This document shows positions 54,628 to 64,000 of a stretch of 64,000 nt of DNA, piece after piece (the stretch's first letter is position 1; each line of letters begins with the position of its first letter). Source of the DNA: Ralstonia sp. TCR112 (lineage in GTDB: Bacteria; Pseudomonadota; Gammaproteobacteria; Burkholderiales; Burkholderiaceae). Below the pieces are notes generated by a model that was not told the origin of the DNA, did no database searches, and saw nothing but the letters and a program-made list of their open reading frames with translations. The translations under genes were made by a program, and so were the position numbers. The stretch lies in contig NZ_VOSS01000001.1 of NCBI RefSeq assembly GCF_007997035.1, positions 1 to 64,000 on the forward strand, given 5' to 3'.

Positions 54628-54633
54628 TATAAT
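54628..54633 (+). promoter_or_regulatory. -10 element before ribF
   Basis: A consensus TATAAT about 85 bp upstream of the ribF GTG. No well-spaced -35 is seen: TTGACC at 54598 is 24 bp away, too far. Confidence 0.5.
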
Positions 54634-54717
54634 GTGCGTTTTGCTGGATTTTGGCTGGCTGTCAGCCCATCCGGCACAAAAACGCACTCCTCCTTTCCTC
54701 GACCACCGACGCTTCTC

Positions 54718-55716
54718 GTGAAAGTCTTTCGCGGCCTGCCCAATGCCGAAAGTCGCGCGCCCTGCGCGTTGACCATCGGCAACTTCGACGGCGTGCACCG
54801 CGGGCACCAGTCTCTGCTGGCCCGCGCACGCGCGGCGGCCGACGCACGCGGATTGCCGCTCACGGTGATGACGTTCGAACCGCATCCGCGCGAATTCTTC
54901 ATGCCGGACCGCGCGCCCACGCGCATCGCGCTGCTGCGCGACAAGCTGGAAAGCCTGCGCCGCCAGGGCGTCGACCGCGTGGTGGTGGAGCATTTCAACG
55001 CGCATTTTGCCGGCCAAACGCCCGATGAATTCGTCCGCAATGTGCTGGTGGATGGTCTCCACGCGCGCTGGCTGCTGGTGGGCGATGACTTCCGCTTTGG
55101 CGCCAAGCGCGCCGGAGATTTCACCTACCTGCAAGCCGCCGGCGCGCAGTTCGGCTTTGAAGTCGAGCAGATGGGCTCGGTGTCGGAATCCGGCATCCGC
55201 ATCTCCAGCTCGGCCGTGCGCGAGGCGCTGGCCGCGGGCGACCTCGAACATGCCCGCCGCCTGCTCGGTCACGGTTATGCCATCAGCGGGCACGTGGTGC
55301 ATGGGCAAAAGCTCGGCCGCTCCCTGGGCTTCCCAACGCTGAATCTGCGCATTTCGCATCGCAAGCCCGCAGTGGCCGGCATCTTTGTCGTGCAGGTGCA
55401 CGGGCTGGCCGAAAAGCCGCTGCCGGCTGTCGCCAGCATTGGCGTACGCCCGACGGTGGACGACTCCGGCCGCGTGCTGCTGGAAGTGCATGTCTTCGAT
55501 TACAACGCCAGCGTCTACGGCAAGCTGGTCCGCGTGGAATTCATGAAGAAGCTGCGCGACGAGGCTCGCTACGATTCGCTCGATGCGCTGAAGGACGCCA
55601 TCGCGCAGGACTGCGTTCACGCGCGGCAGTTCTTCGGCCTGCCCGTTCCGCCGGCCGGCGAGTCGCCAACGCTTCGGCGCGACTTCGCCACCTCCGCCAC
55701 CGACCGAATTCAGTAG
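54718..55716 (+). CDS. ribF: Bifunctional riboflavin kinase / FAD synthetase
   Basis: A 332-residue enzyme making FMN and FAD. The N-terminal FMN adenylyltransferase has the nucleotidyl-transferase loop [20 protein letters not shown] and [14 protein letters not shown] near residue 122; the riboflavin-kinase domain carries [20 protein letters not shown] near residue 191. Start is GTG at 54718 ([16 protein letters not shown]); no ATG fits. It heads the ribF-ileS-lspA run typical of beta-proteobacteria. Confidence 0.95.
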   Translation: MKVFRGLPNAESRAPCALTIGNFDGVHRGHQSLLARARAAADARGLPLTVMTFEPHPREFFMPDRAPTRIALLRDKLESLRRQGVDRVVVEHFNAHFAGQTPDEFVRNVLVDGLHARWLLVGDDFRFGAKRAGDFTYLQAAGAQFGFEVEQMGSVSESGIRISSSAVREALAAGDLEHARRLLGHGYAISGHVVHGQKLGRSLGFPTLNLRISHRKPAVAGIFVVQVHGLAEKPLPAVASIGVRPTVDDSGRVLLEVHVFDYNASVYGKLVRVEFMKKLRDEARYDSLDALKDAIAQDCVHARQFFGLPVPPAGESPTLRRDFATSATDRIQ

Positions 55717-55825
55717 GCGGCCGACACGTTCGCCGCCCAGAAGCCACACGCTGCGCACGCGCGTCCTGCACTGTCAGCCGCGCCTGCACCCACCCGAATT
55801 GCCCGAATCTGCCCCACATCACACC

Positions 55826-58705
55826 ATGTCCGATTCCAAGAAGCCTACGCCGGAGAAGAGCAAGTACCCGGTCAACCTGCTGGACACGCCCTTCCCCATG
55901 CGCGGCGACCTGCCCAAGCGCGAGCCGCTGTGGGTCAAGCAATGGCAGGACAAGCAGCTCTACAAGAAGATCCGTGCCGCGCGTAAAGGCGCGAAGAAGT
56001 TCATCCTTCACGACGGCCCGCCGTATGCCAACGGCGATCTGCACATCGGCCACGCGGTCAACAAGATCCTCAAGGACATGGTGATCAAGGCGCGCGGCCT
56101 GACCGGCCTGGACGCCGTCTACGTGCCGGGCTGGGATTGCCACGGCATGCCGATCGAAATCCAGATCGAAAAGCAATTTGGCAAGGGCTTGCCGGTCAAG
56201 GAAGTGCAAGAGAAGGCGCGTGCCTACGCCACCGGCCAGATCGCACGCCAGAAGGCGGATTTCGAACGCCTGGGCGTGCTGGGCGATTGGGCCGATCCGT
56301 ACCTGACCATGAACTTCCGCAACGAAGCGGATGAAGTGCGCGCGCTGGGCAAGATCCTGGAGAAGGGCTACGTCTTCCGCGGCCTGAAGCCCGTCAACTG
56401 GTGCTTCGACTGCGGCTCGGCATTGGCTGAGGCGGAAGTCGAATACGCGGATCGCACCGACCTGTCGATCGACGTCGGCTTCCCGTTTGCCGACATCGAC
56501 GCACTGGCGAGCGCCTTCCACGTCGGCGTCGATGTGCTCAAGGCCAAGCCGGGCTGGATCGTGATCTGGACCACCACGCCGTGGACGATCCCTTCCAACC
56601 AGGCGCTGAACCTGCACCCGGAAATCGAATACGCGCTGGTCGACACGCCGCGCGGGCTGCTGATCGTCGCCAAGGAGCGCGTCGAGGCCTGCCTGCAGAA
56701 CTGGAAGCTCGAAGGCACCGTGCTGGCCACGTGCGAAGGTGCGGCGCTGTCGGGCGTGCGCTTCCACCATCCGCTCGCGAAGATGGACGCGGGCTATGAC
56801 CGCACCTCGCCCGTCTACCTGGGCGACTACGTGACCATCGACACCGGCACCGGCATCGTCCACTCCGCACCCGCCTACGGCGTGGAAGACTTCCAGTCGT
56901 GCAAGTCGCACGGCATGCCCGACTCGGAAATCATCAACCCGGTGATGGGCAACGGCGTGTACGCATCGACGCTGCCGCTGTTCGGCGGCCAGATGATCTG
57001 GGATGCCAATCCGAAGATCGTCGAGGTGCTGCGCGACTCGGGCAACCTGTTCGATGCGCACAAGTACGCGCACAGCTACATGCACTGCTGGCGCCACAAG
57101 ACGCCGATCATCTATCGCGCCACGTCGCAGTGGTTTGCGGGGATGGACGTGCAGCCCAACGACGGCAACGCCACGCTGCGCGAAACGGCGCTGGCCGGCA
57201 TCGACGCCACCGCGTTCTACCCGTCGTGGGGCAAGCAGCGCCTGCACAACATGATCGCCAACCGCCCGGACTGGACGCTGTCGCGCCAGCGCCAATGGGG
57301 CGTGCCGATGGCCTTCTTCGTGCACAAGGAAACCGGCGCGCTGCACCCGCGCACGCCTGAGCTGCTGGAACAGGTCGCGCAGCGCATCGAACAGAGCGGC
57401 ATCGAAGCCTGGCAGACGCTCGACCCGCGCGAGCTGCTCGGCGACGAGGCTGAGATGTACGAGAAGAACCGCGACACGCTCGACGTGTGGTTTGACTCGG
57501 GCACGACGCACTGGCACGTCATCCGCGGCTCGCACGCGGCGGATCTGTACGACGCTTCGGCCGACCTGCCGGACGGCCGCCTGGCCGACCTGTACCTGGA
57601 AGGCTCCGACCAGCACCGCGGCTGGTTCCACTCGTCGCTGCTGACGGCTTCGATGCTGTACGGCAAGCCGCCGTACAAGGGCCTGCTCACGCACGGCTTC
57701 ACGGTGGACGGAGAAGGCCGGAAGATGTCGAAGTCGATCGGCAACACGATCGCGCCGCAGGAAATCGCCAACAAGATGGGCGCCGAGATCATCCGCCTGT
57801 GGGTGGCCTCGACCGACTACTCGGGCGAACTCGCCATCTCGGACGAAATTCTCAAGCGCGTTGTGGAAGGCTATCGCCGCATCCGCAACACGCTGCGCTT
57901 CCTGCTCGCCAACCTGACCGACTACGACCACGCCAAGCACGCGCTGCCGACCGAGCAATGGCTCGAAATCGACCGCTATGCCGTAGCGCTGACGGATGCG
58001 CTGCAGAAGGAAGTCCTGTCGCACTACGACGTCTATGAATTCCACCCGGTCGTCGCCAAGCTGCAGACGTTCTGCTCGGAAGATCTGGGCGGCTTCTACC
58101 TCGACGTGCTGAAGGATCGCCTGTACACCACGGCGCCCGATTCCGTGGCGCGCCGCTCGGCACAGAACGCGCTGTATCACATCACCCAGGCCATGCTGCA
58201 CTGGATGGCGCCGTTCCTCTCGTTCACGGCCGAAGAGGCATGGCAGGTCTTCGCACACGGCACCGAGCACACCGACACCATCTTCACCAGCACCTACTAC
58301 GACGCTCCGGTACCGCAAGGCGCCAGCGCGCTGCTGGAGAAGTGGGCCGCCATCCGCAACGTGCGCGGCGAAGTGACCAAGCAACTCGAAGCCCTGCGCA
58401 TCGATGGCAAGATCGGCTCGTCCCTGCAGGCGGAAGTCACGGTGTCGGCGGGCGAATCGGTGCATGACGCACTGGCCAGCCTCGGCGACGACCTGCGCTT
58501 CGTGCTGATCACGTCGGCGGCGAAGCTGGAACGCGCCCCGGAAGGCGGCGACCTGCTCATCACCGTGGTGCCGTCGACGCACGCCAAGTGCGAGCGCTGC
58601 TGGCACTACCGCGCCGACGTCGGCCACGACCACGCCCACCCGACCCTCTGCAAGCGCTGCACCGACAACCTGTTCGGCGCCGGTGAACAACGGAGCGCTG
58701 CCTGA
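55826..58705 (+). CDS. ileS: Isoleucyl-tRNA synthetase
   Basis: A 959-residue class I synthetase. The HIGH motif is HIGHAVNKI after PYANGDLHI near residue 66, KMSKS is in [20 protein letters not shown] near residue 640, and the CP1 editing domain lies between. The C-terminal zinc motif [12 protein letters not shown] plus CKRCTDN closes the protein. I place the start at [20 protein letters not shown], since the frame extends upstream to a TTG at 55799. Stop overlaps lspA by one base (TGATG). Confidence 0.96.
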   Translation: MSDSKKPTPEKSKYPVNLLDTPFPMRGDLPKREPLWVKQWQDKQLYKKIRAARKGAKKFILHDGPPYANGDLHIGHAVNKILKDMVIKARGLTGLDAVYVPGWDCHGMPIEIQIEKQFGKGLPVKEVQEKARAYATGQIARQKADFERLGVLGDWADPYLTMNFRNEADEVRALGKILEKGYVFRGLKPVNWCFDCGSALAEAEVEYADRTDLSIDVGFPFADIDALASAFHVGVDVLKAKPGWIVIWTTTPWTIPSNQALNLHPEIEYALVDTPRGLLIVAKERVEACLQNWKLEGTVLATCEGAALSGVRFHHPLAKMDAGYDRTSPVYLGDYVTIDTGTGIVHSAPAYGVEDFQSCKSHGMPDSEIINPVMGNGVYASTLPLFGGQMIWDANPKIVEVLRDSGNLFDAHKYAHSYMHCWRHKTPIIYRATSQWFAGMDVQPNDGNATLRETALAGIDATAFYPSWGKQRLHNMIANRPDWTLSRQRQWGVPMAFFVHKETGALHPRTPELLEQVAQRIEQSGIEAWQTLDPRELLGDEAEMYEKNRDTLDVWFDSGTTHWHVIRGSHAADLYDASADLPDGRLADLYLEGSDQHRGWFHSSLLTASMLYGKPPYKGLLTHGFTVDGEGRKMSKSIGNTIAPQEIANKMGAEIIRLWVASTDYSGELAISDEILKRVVEGYRRIRNTLRFLLANLTDYDHAKHALPTEQWLEIDRYAVALTDALQKEVLSHYDVYEFHPVVAKLQTFCSEDLGGFYLDVLKDRLYTTAPDSVARRSAQNALYHITQAMLHWMAPFLSFTAEEAWQVFAHGTEHTDTIFTSTYYDAPVPQGASALLEKWAAIRNVRGEVTKQLEALRIDGKIGSSLQAEVTVSAGESVHDALASLGDDLRFVLITSAAKLERAPEGGDLLITVVPSTHAKCERCWHYRADVGHDHAHPTLCKRCTDNLFGAGEQRSAA

Positions 58706-59228
58706 TGGCCACTCGCAACAACGGCAAGAGCAAATCGATCGGAATGAAAAAGAGCGGCGGCGGTCATGGCGTGGGCCCCTGGCTGGGCTTGGCCGTCATC
58801 TGGATCCTGCTGGATCAGTTGACCAAGATCGCCGTCCTCAAGACCTTCACGTACGGCGAGTCACGCCCGGTCACGGGGTTCTTCAACCTGGTGCTCGCCT
58901 ATAACAAGGGGGCGGCGTTTTCGTTCCTGGCGGCGGCGGGCGGCTGGCAACGCTGGTTCTTCACGGGGCTGGGCGTGGCGGCTGCATTGTTCATCGTGTG
59001 GCTGCTCAAGCGGCACAGCGGGCAGAAGATGTTCTGCTTTGCGCTGGCGCTGATTCTGGGCGGCGCGCTGGGCAACGTGATCGACCGCGTCCTCTACGGC
59101 CACGTGGTGGACTTCCTCGACTTCTACCTGCACAACTACCACTGGCGGCCTTCAACGTGGCGGACTGCGGCATCACCATCGGCGCGGTGCTGCTGATCGT
59201 CGACGAACTGCGGCGCGTGCGTCGCTAA
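58705..59228 (+). pseudogene. lspA: Lipoprotein signal peptidase with an apparent frameshift
   Basis: LspA removes the signal peptide of lipoproteins before the modified cysteine and is essential in most Gram-negative bacteria. The frame from 58705 gives four hydrophobic helices and the first catalytic motif [20 protein letters not shown], then after NYHW reads [16 protein letters not shown] and stops at 59196. In the adjacent frame the DNA gives [20 protein letters not shown] (the second catalytic aspartate) and ends ELRRVRR at 59228. A missing base near 59143-59150 explains it; repair would give 174 residues. ATG overlaps the ileS stop. A true loss is unlikely for an essential gene. Confidence 0.9.
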
Positions 59229-59234
59229 GCTGCC

Positions 59235-59612
59235 GTGTCAGACCTTCAGCATTGGAACGGCGAAGCGGTGCTGTGCCTCGATGAGGCCGGCCCGCGCATC
59301 GCTACCGAACAGGACGCACTGGACCATCTGATCGGCGAGGCGCTGGGGCATGGCGCATCGATGGTTGCCGTGCCGGTCAGCCGCTTCGACGCTGCGTTCT
59401 TTGCGCTGCGCACCGGCCTGGCCGGCGGCATCGCGCAGAAGATCACGAACTACCGATTGAAGCTCGCCGTGGTCGGCGACATCTCGGCGCACCTGAACGC
59501 CAGCAGCGCGCTGCGCGACTGGGTGCGGGAATCCAACAAGCGCGACACGATCCGCTTCGTCCCCTCTCTGGACGACCTGGCCGCCGATGCGCGGCCCATG
59601 CCTGCCGAATGA
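59235..59612 (+). CDS. DUF4180-containing protein
   Basis: The 125-residue product starts at GTG 59235 (SDLQHWNGEAVLCLDEAGPR) and contains the DUF4180 core: FDAAFFALRTGLAGGIAQKI TNY near residue 55 and LKLAVVGDISAHLNASSALR near 75. Members are small, of unknown function. It follows lspA by six bases and may be co-transcribed. Convergent with the DUF218 gene three bases away. Confidence 0.8.
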   Translation: MSDLQHWNGEAVLCLDEAGPRIATEQDALDHLIGEALGHGASMVAVPVSRFDAAFFALRTGLAGGIAQKITNYRLKLAVVGDISAHLNASSALRDWVRESNKRDTIRFVPSLDDLAADARPMPAE

Positions 59613-59615
59613 GGC

Positions 59616-60194
59616 TCACGTCCAGTAGCGGACGGCATACCACGCCCGTTTGACGTATTCGGCAAGAATCGACCCGGCTTCGTAGATCGGGACCGACTTG
59701 GCCAGCGTGTCGCCGGGGAATACGCCCCGCGCACCCCAGGCGACCTCCGGCCAGACGTTGCGGAACACCGCCAGCGCCCGGCCGGTGTGATACCAGCTGG
59801 TGACCAGTATTGCGCTGTTGATGTGCTGGTCTGCCAGCGTCTCGCGCGTCATCCGCGCATTCTCCATCGTGCTGCCGGACACACATTCGTGGCCGATGCG
59901 CTCTGCCGGCACACCGGCCATTACCAAACGGCGCGTGATGAGAAGGCAATCGCCCTGCCCGCTGACAAACACGCGTGGCGCGATGCCTGCGTGGTACAGC
60001 TCGGCGGCGCCGATCACGCGCTGACCCGATTCGCCACCCAGCACGACGATCACGTCTGCGCGCCCAAGCTTCGGCTCCTCGCGCAGCCATGCCTTCGCCC
60101 CACACACGAGCGTAGCGCCGACCACCACCGCCACGATGGCGCAACCGCCAATCCAGGCGAGGACATTGCGGACTGCGGAACGACCGAAAACCAT
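59616..60194 (-). CDS. YdcF/SanA-like DUF218 protein
   Basis: A 192-residue product with one N-terminal membrane helix (residues 8-32, WIGGCAIVAVVVGATLVCGA) followed by the DUF218 fold: ADVIVVLGGESGQRVIGAAE near residue 45, APRVFVSGQGDCLLITRRLV near residue 72, and STMENARMTRETL. Relatives include YdcF and the envelope protein SanA, with a SAM-like or nucleotide fold but no proven activity. Start at ATG 60194; upstream frame is longer. Confidence 0.85.
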   Translation of the reverse strand: MVFGRSAVRNVLAWIGGCAIVAVVVGATLVCGAKAWLREEPKLGRADVIVVLGGESGQRVIGAAELYHAGIAPRVFVSGQGDCLLITRRLVMAGVPAERIGHECVSGSTMENARMTRETLADQHINSAILVTSWYHTGRALAVFRNVWPEVAWGARGVFPGDTLAKSVPIYEAGSILAEYVKRAWYAVRYWT

Positions 60195-60343
60195 ATCGAG
60201 AATGCGCGTTTGAGGAAAAACCCGAGCGCCAGACGCGCCCCGGGGCAAGCCGGTATCATCGCCACTGTTCAGCAGGAGGCCCGGGCACCGGGTTGTATCC
60301 TGCCCGCGCATATTGCGTCAATCGGATTCCCAAGCGGGTTGTT

Positions 60344-61549
60344 ATGGAACTGCAAGGCAAACATTTCGTGCTCGGCCTGACCGGGGGCATCGCGTGCTAC
60401 AAGTCGGCCGAGCTGGTGCGGCTGTTGACCAAGGCGGGCGCAACCGTGCAGGTGGTGATGACCGAGGCCGCCACGCACTTCATCACGCCGGTGACGATGC
60501 AGGCGCTTTCCGGTCGCCCGGTCTTCACGTCGCAGTGGGACGGCCGCATCGGCAACAACATGCCGCACATCGACCTCTCGCGCGAGGCCGATGCGATCGT
60601 CATCGCGCCGGCGTCCACCGACTTCCTCGCCAAGCTCGCGCACGGCATGGCCGACGACCTCCTCTCCACGCTGTGCATCGCGCGCGATTGCCCGCTGCTT
60701 GTGGCGCCTGCGATGAACCGCCAGATGTGGGCCGCGCCCGCCACGCAGCGCAACGCAGCGCAACTGCGCGCCGACGACGTCACCCTGCTCGGCCCCGATG
60801 CCGGCGACCAGGCCTGCGGCGAAGTCGGCGACGGCCGCATGCTCGAGCCGGAAGACATCGTCGAGCAGCTCATCGGCTTCTTCCAGCCCAAGCTGCTGCG
60901 CGGCCAGCGCGTGCTGGTGACAGCCGGCCCGACCTTCGAGCCGATCGACCCCGTGCGCGGCATCACGAACCTGTCCAGCGGCAAGATGGGCTTTGCGCTG
61001 GCGCGGGCCGCATCGCAGGCCGGCGCCGAAGTCACGCTCGTCGCGGGGCCATGCCATCAGGACACGCCTGCAGGCGTATTGCGCATCGATGTGCAGACCG
61101 CCCAGCAGATGCACGATGCTGTCATGCGCGAGTTGGACACCACGAAGAACGACGTCTTCATCGCCGTTGCGGCGGTGGCCGATTGGCGCGTGGCCCACGC
61201 CGCGGAACAGAAGCTCAAGAAGCAGAGCGATTCCGACGTACCGACACTTACATTCACGCAAAACCCGGACATCCTCGCCGCCGTCGCACGCCGTGCGAAT
61301 GCGCCGTTCTGCGTCGGCTTTGCGGCCGAAACCGAACGCCTGGAAGAGTTCGGCGAGGCCAAGCGTCAGAAAAAAGGCATCCCGTTGCTGGTGGGCAATC
61401 TCGGCCATCAGACCTTCGGCCGCGACGACAACGAAGTCGCGCTCTTCGATGCCAAGGGCATCACGCGCCTGCCGCGCGCCGACAAGCTGACGCTCGCGCG
61501 CCAGATCGTCGCGGCCATCGCCGACCGCGTGCATGGAGCGCGATCATGA
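60344..61549 (+). CDS. coaBC: Phosphopantothenoylcysteine decarboxylase / phosphopantothenate-cysteine ligase
   Basis: The 401-residue bifunctional enzyme (Dfp) makes 4'-phosphopantetheine for coenzyme A. The N-terminal flavoprotein CoaC half has GGIACYKSAELVRLLTKAGA and APAMNRQMW near residue 124; the CoaB half begins VLVTAGPTFEPIDPVRGITN near residue 191. ATG at 60344 gives the family start MELQGKHFVLGLTGG. It overlaps the next gene by four bases (ATGA). Confidence 0.95.
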   Translation: MELQGKHFVLGLTGGIACYKSAELVRLLTKAGATVQVVMTEAATHFITPVTMQALSGRPVFTSQWDGRIGNNMPHIDLSREADAIVIAPASTDFLAKLAHGMADDLLSTLCIARDCPLLVAPAMNRQMWAAPATQRNAAQLRADDVTLLGPDAGDQACGEVGDGRMLEPEDIVEQLIGFFQPKLLRGQRVLVTAGPTFEPIDPVRGITNLSSGKMGFALARAASQAGAEVTLVAGPCHQDTPAGVLRIDVQTAQQMHDAVMRELDTTKNDVFIAVAAVADWRVAHAAEQKLKKQSDSDVPTLTFTQNPDILAAVARRANAPFCVGFAAETERLEEFGEAKRQKKGIPLLVGNLGHQTFGRDDNEVALFDAKGITRLPRADKLTLARQIVAAIADRVHGARS

Positions 61550-62592
61550 GTGCCGCGCCGATCCGTCTGTCGGTCCTGGACCAGAGCCCCGTCATCTACG
61601 GCCACAGCGCACGCGATGCCATTGCCGCGACGGTCGACCTGGCGCAACTGACGGATTCGCTCGGCTACACGCGCTACTGGTGCGCCGAGCACCACGGCCT
61701 GCGGGGCGTCAGCAACCCGGCGCCGGAAGTGATGATCGCCCGCGTGGCGAGCGCCACGAAACACCTGCGCGTCGGCTCTGGCGGCGTGATGCTGCCGTAT
61801 TACAGCCCGTTCAAGCTCGCCGAGCAGTTCCGCCTGCTGGAGGCGCTGTTCCCGAACCGTATCGACCTCGGCGTCGGCCGCGCTCCCGGCGGCGACATGC
61901 GTACCGCGCAGGCCGTGGCCATGGGCGACTACAACCGCGGCGACATCTTCCCGCAGCAGGTGCAGGAACTGACCTGGCACCTGACGGGCACGCTGCCGCC
62001 GGATCACCCCGCCTACGGCGTCATCCTGCAGCCCGAGATCGACACCCAACCCGAACTGTGGATGCTCGGCTCCAGCGATTTTGGCGGCGCGCTGGCCGCA
62101 CGCCTGGGCATTCGTTTCGCGTTTGCGCACTTCATCAATCCGCACGTCGGTCACATCGTCGCCCAGCAATACCGCACGGATTTCCAACCCGGTTACGACG
62201 CACGGCCGTACAGCGCTGCCGCCGTCTTCGTGATCGCGGCAGACACCGAGGCCGAGGCGCGCCGCTACGAAGCTGCGATTGACTTGCGGCGCGTGCAGAT
62301 GGCGATTGGCGTGAATGGCCCGATCCCGACCGTCGAGCAAGGCGAAGCACACGGCTACACCGAACGTGACCAGGCCATCGTCATGCGCGAGCGGCCCCGC
62401 AGCATCATCGGCACACCGGAATCCGTGGCCGAGCAGATGCATGCACTCAAGGACCGCTTTGTCGCCGACGAGCTGATCGTGCTGACCGTCGCACCGAGCT
62501 ACAAGGCGCGCCTGCGCTCGTACGAGCTGCTGGCCGAGGCGTTTGCGCTACCATCTCCGGCTTCTGCAACCTCTTCGGCCCGCCCCGCATGA
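61546..62592 (+). CDS. LLM-class flavin-dependent oxidoreductase
   Basis: The 348-residue luciferase-like protein begins [20 protein letters not shown]. The signs are [20 protein letters not shown] near residue 43, [20 protein letters not shown] near 82 and [20 protein letters not shown] near 106. This is the YhbW-like branch, common in bacteria with no assigned reaction. It overlaps coaBC and dut by four bases each, so the three are translationally coupled. An insertion between coaBC and dut is unusual. Confidence 0.88.
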   Translation: MSAAPIRLSVLDQSPVIYGHSARDAIAATVDLAQLTDSLGYTRYWCAEHHGLRGVSNPAPEVMIARVASATKHLRVGSGGVMLPYYSPFKLAEQFRLLEALFPNRIDLGVGRAPGGDMRTAQAVAMGDYNRGDIFPQQVQELTWHLTGTLPPDHPAYGVILQPEIDTQPELWMLGSSDFGGALAARLGIRFAFAHFINPHVGHIVAQQYRTDFQPGYDARPYSAAAVFVIAADTEAEARRYEAAIDLRRVQMAIGVNGPIPTVEQGEAHGYTERDQAIVMRERPRSIIGTPESVAEQMHALKDRFVADELIVLTVAPSYKARLRSYELLAEAFALPSPASATSSARPA

Positions 62593-63035
62593 AACTCGAC
62601 GTCAAGATCCTCGACGCCCGCCTGCACGAACAGCTCCCGCAGTACGCCACCACCGGCAGCGCCGGGCTGGACCTGCGTGCCTGCATCGACGCCCCGCTCA
62701 CCATCGAGCCCGGCACCACGCATCTGGTCCCGACCGGCATGGCCATCCATCTGGCCGACCCCGGTTATGCTGCGCTAATCCTGCCGCGCTCCGGCATGGG
62801 CCACAAGCATGGCATCGTGCTGGGCAACCTGGTCGGCCTGATCGATTCGGATTACCAGGGCCAGCTGATGGTCAGCACCTGGAACCGTGGCAGCACGGCG
62901 TTCGTGCTCAACCCAATGGAGCGCCTTGCGCAGCTCGTGATCGTGCCGGTGGTACAAGCCGAGCTGAACATCGTCGACGACTTTGCAGAGAGCGAGCGCG
63001 GTGCCGGTGGTTTCGGCAGCACCGGGCGACACTGA
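62589..63035 (+). CDS. dut: dUTP diphosphatase (dUTPase)
   Basis: The 148-residue trimeric enzyme hydrolyses dUTP to dUMP. The five motifs are seen in order: [40 protein letters not shown], and [12 protein letters not shown] at the C-terminus. ATG overlaps the stop of the LLM gene. A bidirectional terminator follows. Confidence 0.96.
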   Translation: MKLDVKILDARLHEQLPQYATTGSAGLDLRACIDAPLTIEPGTTHLVPTGMAIHLADPGYAALILPRSGMGHKHGIVLGNLVGLIDSDYQGQLMVSTWNRGSTAFVLNPMERLAQLVIVPVVQAELNIVDDFAESERGAGGFGSTGRH

Positions 63036-63052
63036 CAACATCGCCTCGACAT

Positions 63053-63084
63053 AAAAAAAGGCCCGGAACTTCCGGGCCTTTTCC
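63053..63084. terminator. Terminator between dut and clpA
   Basis: AAGGCCCGGA and TCCGGGCCTT pair around a three-base loop, flanked by AAAAAAA and TTTTCC, so it can serve both convergent genes. Confidence 0.9.
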
Positions 63085-63102
63085 TTTGGTGCAACGAACT
63101 CG

Positions 63103-64000
<898 letters not shown>

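Noticed and set aside
55541-58690. 1049-codon minus-strand ORF opposite ileS
   Set aside because: Low-complexity His/Arg/Val composition typical of an antisense shadow in GC-rich DNA. IleS on the plus strand is complete.
60313-62592. 759-codon plus-strand frame covering coaBC and the LLM gene
   Set aside because: Its first 411 codons are an off-frame reading of coaBC. Only the part from 61546 is a real gene.

Overview
The window is chromosomal, GC-rich beta-proteobacterial DNA. Protein sequences and gene order (pepA-holC, the livKHMGF block, ribF-ileS-lspA, coaBC to dut beside clpA, a cysB-linked sulfate-reduction cluster using an APS reductase) point to Burkholderiaceae, most likely Ralstonia of the pickettii group. 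The genus call rests on recall of these families, not on a search. I see no prophage, insertion sequence, integron, plasmid origin or CRISPR array. Almost everything is core metabolism, translation, envelope assembly and transport.

Layout. 1-1950: the 5' end of a LysR gene divergent from a short-type dihydroxy-acid dehydratase. 1958-4339: pepA, holC and a DUF2486-like gene on the minus strand. 4474-7156: lptF-lptG and a CbiX-like chelatase overlapping by single bases. 7167-9635: a tautomerase, a LysR regulator and a divergent alcohol dehydrogenase. 9643-17832: the sulfate-assimilation block (TauE-like exporter, cysI, DUF934, cysH, cysD, cysN, siroheme methyltransferase) with cysB divergent at its head. 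17874-19949: an orphan periplasmic binding protein and a beta-hydroxyacid dehydrogenase. 20016-22162: tRNA-Leu(CAA) and a second, long-type dihydroxy-acid dehydratase. 22245-27720: aldo-keto reductase, MFS pump and luciferase-like oxidoreductase, divergent from a MarR regulator coupled to a CLC chloride channel. 27730-33543: diguanylate cyclase, SDR protein, a frameshifted iron-sulfur flavoreductase, a putative arginine-rich leader with terminator, argD and a GNAT acetyltransferase. 33610-38628: the branched-chain amino-acid ABC transporter. 39082-45779: ispH, slpA, radC, rpmB-rpmG, nadB and nadA-nadC. 45967-51530: acyl desaturase, MscS channel, PLD-family protein, rsmB-like methyltransferase and purN. 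51933-54542: a response regulator convergent with a hybrid sensor kinase. 54718-64000: ribF, ileS, lspA, small conserved genes, coaBC, a second luciferase-like oxidoreductase, dut and the 3' part of clpA.

How genes work together. CysD/CysN make APS, CysH reduces it to sulfite, and CysI with siroheme (methyltransferase here, CbiX-like chelatase at 6785) reduces sulfite to sulfide under CysB. The two dehydratases serve branched-chain amino-acid synthesis, while LivKHMGF imports the same amino acids. NadA, NadB and NadC build NAD from aspartate.

The most notable observation is that three otherwise well-conserved genes (cysH, an AscD-like reductase and lspA) each carry one apparent single-base deletion in a GC-rich run. 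This looks more like systematic sequencing error than biology and should be settled first. The best biological leads are the arginine-codon leader with terminator before argD, and a near-perfect 23-bp palindrome that overlaps the promoter of the marR-clc operon.
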